The notes: generated by a model not told the origin, from the letters alone. A stretch of DNA of 57,597 nucleotides from Megamonas hypermegale_A (GCF_030371585.1 NZ_JAUDCE010000010.1); one strand, 5' to 3'; numbered from the stretch's first letter, positions 1-7,830 are shown. Program-made: numbers and translations.

Positions 1-38
1 GTACTAAAAAAATTTTTTCTTAAAATTTTCGCCAGGAG

Positions 39-67
39 TTGATAAAAATTTAAGCTCGTGCTATTAT
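39..67 (+). promoter_or_regulatory. Promoter of the adhesin gene
   Basis: TTGATA (39-44) and TATTAT (62-67) are separated by exactly 17 bases, a good vegetative promoter. Transcription would start near 74, leaving an untranslated leader of about 170 bases before the ATG at 248. Nothing else in the A+T-rich stretch 1-247 is recognisable apart from the ribosome-binding site AAGGAGG at 231-237. Confidence 0.6.
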
Positions 68-247
68 AAAGCTATAAAATTTAAGTCAAAAATCACAATA
101 ACAAATAGATATCAAACAAATCCAATAGTAATCACACCAGAAATCGCAGTATTTTACATAGAATTATTTATATAAAACAATTATTTAAACTTACATTTTT
201 GATACCTATTGCAATGTTGCTGATTTTTGCAAGGAGGTTTATTAAAA

Positions 248-3037
248 ATGGCTAAAAATAAAAAAGCCCAGATTTTGGCTGCCGTAATGTGCGCTACAAC
301 AATTGTCGGATTTTCACCGGTGATTACCCATGCTGCGGACACCACAATTAGTTCAAGTAATGGTAGTGCTAGTGTAGAAGCTGGAAATAATGGCACGGTT
401 ACAGTGAAGGGCGAAAGATTTGAAGTTGTAACAAGTGATGAAACTTCTTTTATTGTAAATAATGCAGGAACAATCGCTATTAAAAATAGTGAAGTAACAG
501 GTGGTAATGCTTTTACAGTAGATAAATCAGGTAATATCTGGACAAATGGTAATATTAAGGGAAAAAACATTAAATTATCAAATGATGTTGGTTCAATAGA
601 TACATTAACAGGCAATAGATTATTATCTGCAAAAGCTAACGGCACAGAATATTTCTTCGTAAAAGAAGATGGCTTGATTGGTAGCAAGGATAATGCCGGT
701 AAAGTAGTATTCCAAGTACAAAATGGTGAAATAACAGCAGAAAGCTTAAAAGTAAAGCAAGATATTCAGTTAAAAGATGGTACTTCATTGCAGAATATGG
801 CAGATACTGTTAAAGGACTAGATGGTAAGGGCAACATACCTAACATAGCAGGTATTAGACGTACTGATGATAACTTTAAGGCTCCAGGTGAAGCTACTAC
901 TATAATTGAAAATACATTAACAGTTGATGGTACAGCTAATAAAGTTTCCATGAATAATGGTACATTTGAAATTGCCAAAAATGAAGGAAATGGTCAATCT
1001 ACAAAAACTGATGTAAAAGCTGGCTATGTTGGCATTACTAATAAAAATGGTGATACAACTTTTGCGGTAGATTCCAGCGGTGTTGTAAGAGCAGCCAATG
1101 GCGCATTTGGAGTAAATGCTACGGGAGATGTAACGGCAAATAGTATTAATGCAGCAAATGGTAGATTTACAGTAAGCGAAGATGGTTCAACATTAGTACA
1201 ATCTGGAAGTTCACAGTTAATTGTTAATGATAATATAGCAGGTATGACCAGTGGTAACGCTAGTGTTGCTGTATCTAATAATAGTGCAGAAATTCGCAGT
1301 GCCAATAATTTAATTACAGCAGATCTTAATGGAATTACATTAGCAGAAAGAACAGGAAACACATCTTTACGATTAAATGAAGATGGTTTAACTATTACTA
1401 ATGAAGAAGGTTTCCCAGCTACTATTTTGGGTAATGATGGTAGTATTTTAGCAGGTAAAAATGGTAATTTCAAAGTTACATCAGATGGCGTTCTGAGTGT
1501 TGGAAATGAAAAATTTACTGTAGACCAATATGGTGGCGTAAAAGCTAGTAATATTATTTCCAAAGATATGTATGTTGGAAGTCAAACAGCGGAAAACAGA
1601 GTTGTAACAGCTGGTCAATTAAATACATCTATCGATGAAGCAACAGAAGGCAATGTAAAATGGGATAAAATTAATGGAAAATATCAAGAAGGCACTTTAA
1701 ATGGTGTAACATTAAACGATGGAAATCTTAAAGCTTCAAATATAGTAACAAATACATTCCAAGTAGTTGATAGTAATGGAGATAGAACTTTCCAAGTATT
1801 TGAAAATGGTGCATTCACTGCTGCTGCTGGTAAACTTGCTGTTGATGAAAACGGTAATCTTACATCTAAAGGCGATGTTGTAAGTACAGATAAAGATGGA
1901 AAAACACATAGTTTAAATGATTTAGCATTAGGTCTTGATAGTGTAATTGGTATAAATGGCACATTATCTCATATTGAACATGTAAATAATGGTAGTGAAC
2001 ATTATACCAAAGTTGAAGGTACTAAATTCTATGAAGACGGTAGCTTATCCACTGCTAATGGTAAATTTGCCGTAGATGGCAATGGTAATGCTACAATAAC
2101 AGGTCAAAATGGAACAACTGTTGTTAGTGACAATGGTCTTTCTATAACAGATTCTACTGGAGCACCTGCAACTTCTATTACTAGCGAAGGTATTGCTACA
2201 ACTGGTAATGGTTATATTGGCGGACGTCTTGATGTAGCTGGAGATTTTAATGCAGGTGGAAATGGTTACGTTAATGGTGATTTGTATGTAGGCGGTACTA
2301 TTAATGGTGTTACTATTACACAGGATAAAGATGGTAATGCTATTGTAGGCGGTACAAATCTTGGCGATTTTGCTACTGATAAAGATGTTACTGATTTAAA
2401 AAATAAAATAGGCACGGATACTCTGACGACAGAAAGTCAGACGATTACTGGTGCAGTAAATGAAGTTAACGGTAAAGTCGGCGACTTGAAAGCTCTTGAT
2501 GGCGATATCACTGCTCGTCAGGAATACAAAGACAATCAGTCTTTAGTTGGTGCTATTAATGCTGAATCCGCTATGCGCCAGGAATTAAGCGGCCGTGTTG
2601 ATAACTTAGACAGCCGTGTTGGCAGCTTGGAAGACCGCATGGGTGATGTTGAAGACCGTATTGATAAAGTTGGTGCTATGGCTGCTGCTATCGCTAACTT
2701 ACGTACAATGGGTTATGATCCTGAAGCTCCGACTGAAATCGCTGTAGGCGTTGGTCAGTATGAAAGCGAAACGGGTCTTGCTCTCGGTGTATTCCATTAT
2801 CCAAATCAGGACTTCATGCTCAGCGCAAGCATTTCCACTTCCGGCGATGAAGTAATGGGCGGTATCGGTGCTACTTGGAAAATCGGCCGCAAATCCTCCG
2901 CTGAAAAAGCACGTTCTGTAGAAGAAAAACGCGTAGCTAAAGCGGAAGAAATGCAGGAAATGGCAAAAGCTGAAAAAGTAAAAGCGCAGAGAGAAAGACA
3001 TGCGCAGATGCTGGCTGAAAGAGAAGCTGCAAAATAA
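248..3037 (+). CDS. Trimeric autotransporter adhesin with YadA-type anchor
   Basis: A 929-residue surface protein. The ATG at 248 is chosen because AAGGAGG lies at 231-237; a start at 227 would lie upstream of that site. Residues 1-31 form a signal peptide ending near THAAD. The passenger (about 40-780) is built of degenerate repeats of the form NG-x-F-x-V followed by D/N-G turns, as in a beta-roll stalk. A heptad-like coil (about 790-810) leads into a YadA C-terminal anchor (about 810-880), which in this family trimerises into a 12-stranded outer-membrane barrel. Unusually, about 49 charged, Lys/Glu/Ala/Arg-rich residues follow the barrel. The passenger DNA is A+T-rich, whereas codons from about 2400 onward resemble the neighbours. 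The ligand is unknown. Confidence 0.85.
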   Translation: MAKNKKAQILAAVMCATTIVGFSPVITHAADTTISSSNGSASVEAGNNGTVTVKGERFEVVTSDETSFIVNNAGTIAIKNSEVTGGNAFTVDKSGNIWTNGNIKGKNIKLSNDVGSIDTLTGNRLLSAKANGTEYFFVKEDGLIGSKDNAGKVVFQVQNGEITAESLKVKQDIQLKDGTSLQNMADTVKGLDGKGNIPNIAGIRRTDDNFKAPGEATTIIENTLTVDGTANKVSMNNGTFEIAKNEGNGQSTKTDVKAGYVGITNKNGDTTFAVDSSGVVRAANGAFGVNATGDVTANSINAANGRFTVSEDGSTLVQSGSSQLIVNDNIAGMTSGNASVAVSNNSAEIRSANNLITADLNGITLAERTGNTSLRLNEDGLTITNEEGFPATILGNDGSILAGKNGNFKVTSDGVLSVGNEKFTVDQYGGVKASNIISKDMYVGSQTAENRVVTAGQLNTSIDEATEGNVKWDKINGKYQEGTLNGVTLNDGNLKASNIVTNTFQVVDSNGDRTFQVFENGAFTAAAGKLAVDENGNLTSKGDVVSTDKDGKTHSLNDLALGLDSVIGINGTLSHIEHVNNGSEHYTKVEGTKFYEDGSLSTANGKFAVDGNGNATITGQNGTTVVSDNGLSITDSTGAPATSITSEGIATTGNGYIGGRLDVAGDFNAGGNGYVNGDLYVGGTINGVTITQDKDGNAIVGGTNLGDFATDKDVTDLKNKIGTDTLTTESQTITGAVNEVNGKVGDLKALDGDITARQEYKDNQSLVGAINAESAMRQELSGRVDNLDSRVGSLEDRMGDVEDRIDKVGAMAAAIANLRTMGYDPEAPTEIAVGVGQYESETGLALGVFHYPNQDFMLSASISTSGDEVMGGIGATWKIGRKSSAEKARSVEEKRVAKAEEMQEMAKAEKVKAQRERHAQMLAEREAAK

Positions 3038-3074
3038 ATTAGTGTGCTTTAACAATTAAACAATCAGACATGCT

Positions 3075-3107
3075 TGGGATAAGCGGCAGTATATCTGTCG
3101 CTTATTC
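3075..3107 (+). other. Hairpin between the adhesin and the next gene
   Basis: The 90-base gap contains an imperfect inverted repeat built from GATAAGCG and CGCTTAT with an A+T-rich loop. No T-run follows it, so it is more likely an mRNA 3'-end or processing hairpin than a classic terminator. Confidence 0.35.
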
Positions 3108-3127
3108 TGATAATTGGGGGATATATC

Positions 3128-3559
3128 ATGAAAAAATTATTATTCGTTTTAGCAATGGTGATGACAATGGCGGTCAGCGGTCTGTGCTTTGCGGCTGATG
3201 GCGGCGATTTGAATACGGAACAGAAAACGGCGCAAACTTTTATTTCTGTGTTTGAAGGACAGAAAGTGCCGAGCTATGAAGATTTTACGAAGGATTTTGC
3301 TGACAGTCTGAAAAACACCGTTACGGAACAGGCGTACAGCAAACTGCAGAGAGATGTAAAAGTGCAGATGGGTACTTTGACGGAAGCGAAATTTTATTCC
3401 TATCAGCGTTTTGACCAGGGCGACCGCGTAACGTATATTGCAAGTTTTGACAATGCCAATCTTGTTGCCATTGTGTTCTCCTTTGATAAAGATTTGAAGC
3501 TGGTAAATTTTGCGCTTACGCCTATGCAGCAGCAAAATTCGCAGGCAGCAGCTGAATGA
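3128..3559 (+). CDS. Small secreted protein of unknown function
   Basis: A 143-residue protein with a clear Sec signal peptide: basic MKK, a hydrophobic core, and a signal-peptidase I site near CFA-AD at about residues 21-24. There is no lipobox. The mature part is mixed alpha/beta and resembles the small periplasmic NTF2-like or DUF3887-type proteins (a growth-like repeat of 'FxSFD.DLKLVNFAL' form near the end), but I cannot assign a family. Its start is preceded by TTGGGGGATATATC, a usable ribosome-binding site. It lies directly downstream of the adhesin and upstream of two more small genes on the same strand, so co-expression with them is likely. It probably acts in the periplasm. Confidence 0.7.
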   Translation: MKKLLFVLAMVMTMAVSGLCFAADGGDLNTEQKTAQTFISVFEGQKVPSYEDFTKDFADSLKNTVTEQAYSKLQRDVKVQMGTLTEAKFYSYQRFDQGDRVTYIASFDNANLVAIVFSFDKDLKLVNFALTPMQQQNSQAAAE

Positions 3560-3566
3560 TGATTGA

Positions 3567-4067
3567 ATGATGATTATGGATATGAATTTCTTGAAAGACC
3601 ATATATTCTTTGTGATTATAATCTGCATAGTATTTGCCGCTGCTTTTATGTGGCTGCGGCCGCATGACAAAGTACAGGCACAGCAGCAGGAAGTGGGCAA
3701 GAGCGATTTCGGCGTGGTGTATATTGATACAGATACAGTGGATACTTTAAAGAAAGATAATATGTATTATTTGATTGTTTCCGTAGAAGAACGGTATACG
3801 GATAAAACATTCCTGCAACAATTGCATCAGAGCGAAGAGACGAAAAACGCTGTTTCGGCGCTTGATTTGTATATGTTTACGAATACAGGCAGTTTTTACT
3901 GTATGCCGCAACGTTATCTGGTGGATAAGGACGGTAAAGTATGCGCCGATTTGGGCAGCGATATGCAGATGAAGCCTGTTGATGAAAAAATAATATCGGA
4001 TATTTACGTTAATGCGTTGAAAGTACTGGAAAATAAACAGCGGTTTCAATCAATGATGAATAAGTAA
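3567..4067 (+). CDS. Membrane-anchored protein of unknown function
   Basis: A 166-residue protein with one N-terminal membrane segment (about residues 11-27, IFFVIIICIVFAAAFMW) and a periplasmic domain of about 135 residues. That domain has a VYIDTDTV-like strand early and a YLVDKDGKV strand later, vaguely like the small surface-adhesin E type domain; this is only a resemblance. It begins 7 bases after the preceding stop in a region with several in-frame ATGs (3567, 3570, 3576, 3582) and no strong ribosome-binding site, so the exact start is uncertain and translation may be coupled to the upstream gene. Confidence 0.6.
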   Translation: MMIMDMNFLKDHIFFVIIICIVFAAAFMWLRPHDKVQAQQQEVGKSDFGVVYIDTDTVDTLKKDNMYYLIVSVEERYTDKTFLQQLHQSEETKNAVSALDLYMFTNTGSFYCMPQRYLVDKDGKVCADLGSDMQMKPVDEKIISDIYVNALKVLENKQRFQSMMNK

Positions 4068-4082
4068 AAGTTGTGATGTTAG

Positions 4083-4388
4083 ATGAAAAAAGTTTGTCCC
4101 GTATGCCATACGGTTTTTGAAGTAAATGGCAATCGCCAGATTTATTGCAGCGTGCGGTGCAGGAAAGCGCATCATAAGAAAGTTTACTATGATAGAACAC
4201 GTCCGATACCGCAGTATGAAGTCGGTGCAAAAGTATTGCGTGAATTTCGGTGCTGCAAATGTGATAAATTGGTGCTTGTTATAAGTAAAAATGATAAACG
4301 CAGAAAATTCTGCAGTCCTCACTGTGAAAAATTATACTGGAAGCATCCGCATAAACCGAAAGCGGAAAAACGGAAAAAAGCGGTATAA
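4083..4388 (+). CDS. Small double zinc-ribbon protein
   Basis: A 101-residue basic protein with two treble-clef or zinc-ribbon modules. The first has CPVC (about residues 5-8) and CSVRC (about 22-26). The second has CCKC (about 57-60) and CSPHC (about 76-80). The C-terminus is Lys/Arg-rich. Such proteins usually bind nucleic acid or serve as small structural zinc proteins; no specific role can be read here. It starts 15 bases after the previous gene and is followed by a strong terminator, so it is probably the last gene of the 3128-4388 unit. Confidence 0.6.
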   Translation: MKKVCPVCHTVFEVNGNRQIYCSVRCRKAHHKKVYYDRTRPIPQYEVGAKVLREFRCCKCDKLVLVISKNDKRRKFCSPHCEKLYWKHPHKPKAEKRKKAV

Positions 4389-4420
4389 AAGATATTTTCA
4401 GCAGTTTAATCATCTCAGTA

Positions 4421-4473
4421 AAAAACGGCCGATTAAAGTTGGATTTTGCATTTAACTTTAAGCAGCCGTTTTT
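4421..4473. terminator. Bidirectional terminator
   Basis: Arms AAAAACGGC (4421-4429) and GCCGTTTTT (4465-4473) enclose an inner AAAGTT/AACTTT pair. The T-run on the plus strand terminates the 3128-4388 unit. Confidence 0.75.
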
Positions 4474-4518
4474 ATTTATTGGGGTATTTTTTATTTCACG
4501 GGTAGTTTATTTTTGTGG

Positions 4519-4524
4519 TATAAT
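4519..4524 (+). promoter_or_regulatory. Extended -10 promoter of the toxin mRNA
   Basis: TGGTATAAT gives a perfect -10 (4519-4524) with the extended TGN element; the -35 is weak. The expected transcription start is near 4531, about 65 bases before the peptide ATG. Confidence 0.6.
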
Positions 4525-4568
4525 AGATTTTGCCTTTGGGCAGAAGAGATACCGCAGATGTGTCAGAC

Positions 4569-4588
4569 TCTCCTCTTTCGAGAGGGGG
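4569..4588 (+). promoter_or_regulatory. Hairpin masking the toxin ribosome-binding site
   Basis: TCTCCTCT (4569-4576), a TTCG tetraloop (4577-4580) and AGAGGGGG (4581-4588) pair into a compact stem. The right arm is the Shine-Dalgarno sequence itself, so the leader should keep translation low in the free mRNA. This is a common design in type I toxin genes. Confidence 0.6.
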
Positions 4589-4595
4589 TGGTAAT

Positions 4596-4679
4596 ATGAC
4601 GGATTACGAATTGGCTATGCTAATTTTGACGATAATCAGTGTTGTATTCACCATTCTAGGTTATTTCAAGAAAAACTGA
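4596..4679 (+). CDS. Holin-like type I toxin peptide
   Basis: A 27-residue peptide too short for most gene finders. It has a polar N-terminus (MTDYEL), one membrane helix (about residues 7-22) and a short basic tail (FKKN). This is the layout of the holin-like toxin family (TxpA/Hol_Tox type) of Firmicutes. AGGGGG sits 7 bases upstream of the ATG but is folded into a TTCG hairpin. The gene has its own extended -10 promoter, and a convergent promoter lies about 110 bases downstream, so it fits a type I toxin-antitoxin pair. Expected action: insertion into the inner membrane and depolarisation when unpaired. Toxicity is inferred and not shown by the sequence. Confidence 0.65.
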   Translation: MTDYELAMLILTIISVVFTILGYFKKN

Positions 4680-4688
4680 GTTTTTTAA

Positions 4689-4730
4689 GAAATAGAAAAG
4701 AGCCAGACATCGTCCGGCTCTTTCTATTTC
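4689..4730. terminator. Long stem-loop shared by toxin mRNA and antisense RNA
   Basis: GAAATAGAAAAGAGCC (4689-4704) pairs with GGCTCTTTCTATTTC (4716-4730) with one bulged A, and the pairing continues into the loop (GAC/GTC). It reads as a stem with a U-rich 3' arm on either strand, so both convergent transcripts could end in it and be complementary through it. Confidence 0.55.
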
Positions 4731-4782
4731 CACATTTATAGAAGAGAGCTGACGGCACAAACATCAGCGGTCTCTTCTTTCT
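4690..4782 (-). ncRNA. Candidate antisense RNA antitoxin
   Basis: A minus-strand promoter at 4789-4817 would start an RNA of about 95 bases near 4782. It first forms a hairpin from AGAAGAGA (complement of 4771-4778) and UCUCUUCU (complement of 4740-4747), then runs through the stem at 4689-4730, which it shares in antisense with the toxin mRNA. In addition, its UCUCUUCU arm is complementary to AGAAGAGA at 4542-4549 in the toxin leader. Two separated pairing regions and convergent transcription are reminiscent of the par/Fst and txpA-ratA loci. The RNA itself is predicted only. Confidence 0.5.
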
Positions 4783-4788
4783 ATTTGT

Positions 4789-4817
4789 ATTATACTACAA
4801 TAAATTTTAAACTGCAA
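4789..4817 (-). promoter_or_regulatory. Promoter of the antisense RNA
   Basis: Read on the minus strand, TTGCAG (4812-4817) and TATAAT (4789-4794) are spaced by exactly 17 bases. This is one of the best sigma-70 type promoters in the window. It faces away from thiH and into the toxin gene. Confidence 0.65.
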
Positions 4818-4849
4818 CAAATCGGCAAGGGAAACCTTGTCTTTTTTGT

Positions 4850-6064
4850 TTAGACGTAAATATATTCCGCCATTACCGGCTGGAGATTTATTTTGAGCAA
4901 ATCGTTGTAGACTTCATCGACAGAGCGCGTGTCGGATATTTCAAACTGTGCGTCGCCTTTATCCTTGTCCGGATTTTCTTCGCTGTGTTCGCCGATACCG
5001 GTGCTTACGCCGGCGGAGATTTTCGTAGCGGCGATATTGACGAGATTGTCGCGCACGCGGGCGCATTCACGGGTGGATACGGTTATGCTGGCAAACGGCA
5101 TGAACAGGCGGTAAGCGCAGACAACCTGCAATAACTGGCGTTCGTGCACATCCATCGGATTGATTTTGTCGTTGTTTATAATCGGGCGCAGGCGCGGGCA
5201 GGAGAAGGCGATTTCAGCCTGCGGATATTTTTTCTGCAGGTAATATGCGTGCATACCGGTCGCCAGGGCGTCTTTGCGGAAATCATCAAGACCGAGAAGG
5301 GCAGCAAAGCCGACGCCGCGCATACCGCCTTTTAAAGCGCGTTCCTGTGCATAGAAACGGTACGGGAATATGCGTTTGTGTCCGGCGAGGTGAAGTGTTT
5401 CGTATTTGTCGGAATTGTACGTTTCCTGGAAAACCGTTACGTAATCGGCGCCGCATTTTTGCAGATAAGCGTATTCGTCGCTGTTTAAAGGATAAATTTC
5501 CAGACCGATTAAGCGGAAATATTTTTTGGCGATTTTGCAGGCTTCACCGATATATTCAACGGTCGATTTTTTGCGGCTTTCCCCCGTTAAAATCAGAATT
5601 TCCTGCAGACCCGATTTGGCGATAGCCGCCATTTCCTTGTCGATTTCCTCGTAATTGAGCTGGGCGCGTTTTATTTTGTTGTGGCAGTTGAAGCCGCAGT
5701 AAATGCAGTAATTTTCACAGTAGTTGGCAATGTAAATCGGCGTGAACATGTAGATGGAGTTGCCGAAGTGCTTGCGTGTTTCCGCCTGGGCGCGCTGGGC
5801 AATCTGTTCGAGAAACGGCAGTGCGGCAGGCGAGAGCAGTGCTCTGAAATCCTCCGGCGTGATATGGTCGTGGGAAAGCGCTGCCTGTACGTCCTGCGCC
5901 GTGTAGCTGTCATAGTCGTAGCTTTGCATATCGGCTACGACTTTGTCGAGGATATCGCTGTCGATGACTTCCATATCGGGCAGATACTGCATATGGTTCG
6001 TTCTGTTCTGTTTCAAATGTTCTTTTATTTCATCATTTAATATGCTTTCATTAACGTGGTCCAT
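4850..6064 (-). CDS. thiH: 2-iminoacetate synthase (tyrosine lyase)
   Basis: A 404-residue radical SAM enzyme that cleaves tyrosine to dehydroglycine and p-cresol, feeding thiazole formation in thiamine biosynthesis. The CxxxCxxC iron-sulfur motif is C116, C120, C123 (CENYCIYC). The length and the C-terminal BATS-like region fit ThiH. It is the last gene of the minus-strand thiS-thiF-thiG-thiH operon, 19 bases after thiG. Using ThiH rather than the oxygen-dependent ThiO fits an anaerobe. Expression should be under the TPP riboswitch upstream of thiS. Confidence 0.93.
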   Translation of the reverse strand: MDHVNESILNDEIKEHLKQNRTNHMQYLPDMEVIDSDILDKVVADMQSYDYDSYTAQDVQAALSHDHITPEDFRALLSPAALPFLEQIAQRAQAETRKHFGNSIYMFTPIYIANYCENYCIYCGFNCHNKIKRAQLNYEEIDKEMAAIAKSGLQEILILTGESRKKSTVEYIGEACKIAKKYFRLIGLEIYPLNSDEYAYLQKCGADYVTVFQETYNSDKYETLHLAGHKRIFPYRFYAQERALKGGMRGVGFAALLGLDDFRKDALATGMHAYYLQKKYPQAEIAFSCPRLRPIINNDKINPMDVHERQLLQVVCAYRLFMPFASITVSTRECARVRDNLVNIAATKISAGVSTGIGEHSEENPDKDKGDAQFEISDTRSVDEVYNDLLKINLQPVMAEYIYV

Positions 6065-6083
6065 AGTAATTCCTCCGTATAAA

Positions 6084-6872
6084 TTAGTCCTGTAAATAAC
6101 CGGTCAATGGGGAAGACGCGCTGCCGCCTTTTGCTTTTACGCGGCCGAGTTTGGCTCTGTAACCGAGACGGCCGGCCTGGATAGCGAGGCGGAATGCTTG
6201 CGCCATGAGCGGGAGGTCGCCTGCCGTAGCGATGGCTGTATTTGCCATGATGGCCGTAGCACCCATTTCCATAGCTTCACATGCCTGCGACGGTCTGCCG
6301 ATACCGGCGTCGACAATAATCGGCAGGTCGATTTCGTCAATGAGTATCTGAATGAATTCTTTCGTAGCCAGACCGCGGTTGGAACCAATCGGCGCACCGA
6401 GCGGCATAATGCAGGCTGCACCGGCATTTGCCATGTCGCGGGCGGCGTTTAAATCGGGATACATGTACGGCATTACGGTGAAGCCTTCTTTGGCGAGGAT
6501 TTCCGTTGCTTTTATCGTTTCCTGATTATCCGGCAGCAGATATTTGCTGTCGCGCATGATTTCGATTTTGACTAAATCGCTGTCGCAGATTTCGCGGGAC
6601 AGTCTGGCAATGCGCACGGCTTCGTCGGCATTGCGGGCGCCGGAGGTGTTCGGCAGCAGTTTTACGTTTTCCGGAATGAAATCGAGGATGTTCGCCATGC
6701 CGCCGACGTTTACGCGGCGCAGCGCCAGTGTTACGATTTGCGCCTGTGCCTGCTGCACGGCGGCTTTGATTAATTCATGGGAATATTTGCCCGAGCCTAA
6801 AATGAAGCGGGAAGTGAATTCGTATTTGCCTAATTTCCAAGTGTCGTTTGCGTTTACATTTGCATTTGTCAT
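6084..6872 (-). CDS. thiG: Thiazole synthase
   Basis: A 262-residue TIM-barrel enzyme that condenses deoxyxylulose 5-phosphate, dehydroglycine and ThiS thiocarboxylate into the thiazole phosphate of thiamine. The Schiff-base lysine lies in the VKIEIMRD region (about residue 115). The phosphate-binding loops (VDAGIGRPSQA and MANTAIA) are intact. It lies between thiF and thiH in the operon, 13 bases downstream of thiF, and is expected to complex with ThiH. Confidence 0.93.
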   Translation of the reverse strand: MTNANVNANDTWKLGKYEFTSRFILGSGKYSHELIKAAVQQAQAQIVTLALRRVNVGGMANILDFIPENVKLLPNTSGARNADEAVRIARLSREICDSDLVKIEIMRDSKYLLPDNQETIKATEILAKEGFTVMPYMYPDLNAARDMANAGAACIMPLGAPIGSNRGLATKEFIQILIDEIDLPIIVDAGIGRPSQACEAMEMGATAIMANTAIATAGDLPLMAQAFRLAIQAGRLGYRAKLGRVKAKGGSASSPLTGYLQD

Positions 6873-6885
6873 GATTAAAACCTCT

Positions 6886-7515
6886 TTATTTTTCTAAAAT
6901 TAATTGTACTATCATATTGGCTTCGTGTGCTGCGCAAAGGGCAACGCGCGGTGCAGTGAGTGTTTTTTTCGTGTCGATACCGCTTTTTCCGTCGCCGCAT
7001 AGATAAAAATTGCGCATGATTTGGCGCGTGCGGATGGCGTTGTTGTCGCCGAAGCCTGCCATGCCGCTGGCGGCTACGAGTTTTTTGTGCGGGAACAGTT
7101 CTAAAACGGCATTTACAAGCATCGCTTTATTTTCCGGCACGTCGAACGCTTCACAGATATAATCGTCGTCTTTGAGCAGGGCGGCGATATTTTTTTCCGT
7201 AAGTTTTATACAGTCTGTTTTTATCTGCAGATACGGATTAATCTGCAGCAGCTGCTGGGCGAGCGCGTCCGTTTTATTCATGCCGAGATGGCGGATGAAA
7301 TAATGCTGACGGTTTAAATTGCTCAAATCGACCGTGTCGAAATCAATCAGGTGAAGCTGACCGATACCGACGCGGGCAAGCTGTACGGCTATATTGGAGC
7401 CGAGCCCGCCCAGCCCTGCCACGGCGACTTTGGCGCGCATGAGCTTATCCTGATTTTCTTTCGTGTGGCGGGCGCAAAGCACGCTGTATATTTCTTCTTT
7501 TGTCGGTATATTCAT
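6886..7515 (-). CDS. thiF: ThiS adenylyltransferase, ThiF family
   Basis: A 209-residue E1-like enzyme that adenylates the C-terminal glycine of ThiS before sulfur transfer. The nucleotide-binding GLGGLGSNIA loop is near residues 36-45, followed by LIDFDTVDLSNLNRQ. The protein is the short Firmicutes form and lacks a fused rhodanese domain. The ATG at 7515 is chosen because GGAGG ends 8 bases upstream, inside the last codons of thiS; a GTG at 7530 would overlap that site. Translation is probably coupled to thiS. Confidence 0.87.
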   Translation of the reverse strand: MNIPTKEEIYSVLCARHTKENQDKLMRAKVAVAGLGGLGSNIAVQLARVGIGQLHLIDFDTVDLSNLNRQHYFIRHLGMNKTDALAQQLLQINPYLQIKTDCIKLTEKNIAALLKDDDYICEAFDVPENKAMLVNAVLELFPHKKLVAASGMAGFGDNNAIRTRQIMRNFYLCGDGKSGIDTKKTLTAPRVALCAAHEANMIVQLILEK

Positions 7516-7519
7516 TTTA

Positions 7520-7717
7520 TCAGCCTCCACCGACGAACGTTACGATTTCCAATTTGTCGCCGTCGGTAATCATCGTGCTTTCATAGCGGCTTTTCGGCAC
7601 GATATCGCCGTTTTTTTCGACGGCTATGCGCGTTGTCGGATAGTTTTTCTGCACGAGATAAGCAAAAACGCTGATATCGCCTGCCAGATTTTCTGGTTGT
7701 CCGTTTACTGTAATCAA
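7520..7717 (-). CDS. thiS: Sulfur carrier protein ThiS
   Basis: A 65-residue ubiquitin-like sulfur carrier for thiazole synthesis. It ends in Gly-Gly-Gly, one glycine beyond the usual GG; the C-terminal glycine is the site that becomes a thiocarboxylate. It starts with TTG (7715-7717) preceded by AGGAGGA at good spacing. It is the first gene of the operon, directly below a terminator hairpin and a TPP riboswitch, and its last codons contain the ribosome-binding site of thiF. Confidence 0.88.
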   Translation of the reverse strand: MITVNGQPENLAGDISVFAYLVQKNYPTTRIAVEKNGDIVPKSRYESTMITDGDKLEIVTFVGGG

Positions 7718-7741
7718 AAAATTTCCTCCTTATATTAAAAA

Positions 7742-7792
7742 AGAGTTCACGAAAGAAATACACCCGCGGTGGTGCACCCCTTCATGAACTCT
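7742..7792 (-). terminator. Second terminator in the thi leader
   Basis: On the minus strand AGAGTTCATGAA pairs with TTCGTGAACTCT (one G-U pair) and is followed by TTTTTT, directly before the thiS ribosome-binding site. The loop contains GGTGCACC and ACCGCGGGTG. It is distinct from the TPP-controlled terminator 40 bases upstream, so the operon has two terminators in series. Any controlling ligand for this one is unknown. Confidence 0.65.
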
Positions 7793-7830
7793 CGCTCAAT
7801 CACATGGTCAACTCTATAGAGTTTTACAAT

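Noticed and set aside
181..3055. Several open frames antisense to the adhesin gene
   Set aside because: They arise from the low-complexity Asn/Gly/Thr-rich coding sequence, lack ribosome-binding sites and show no protein family.
7742..7792. T-box (tRNA-sensing) leader for the thi operon
   Set aside because: The loop contains ACCGCGGG as in T-box antiterminators, but the TGGN element is not intact and there is no room for a stem I with specifier between the TPP terminator and this hairpin.
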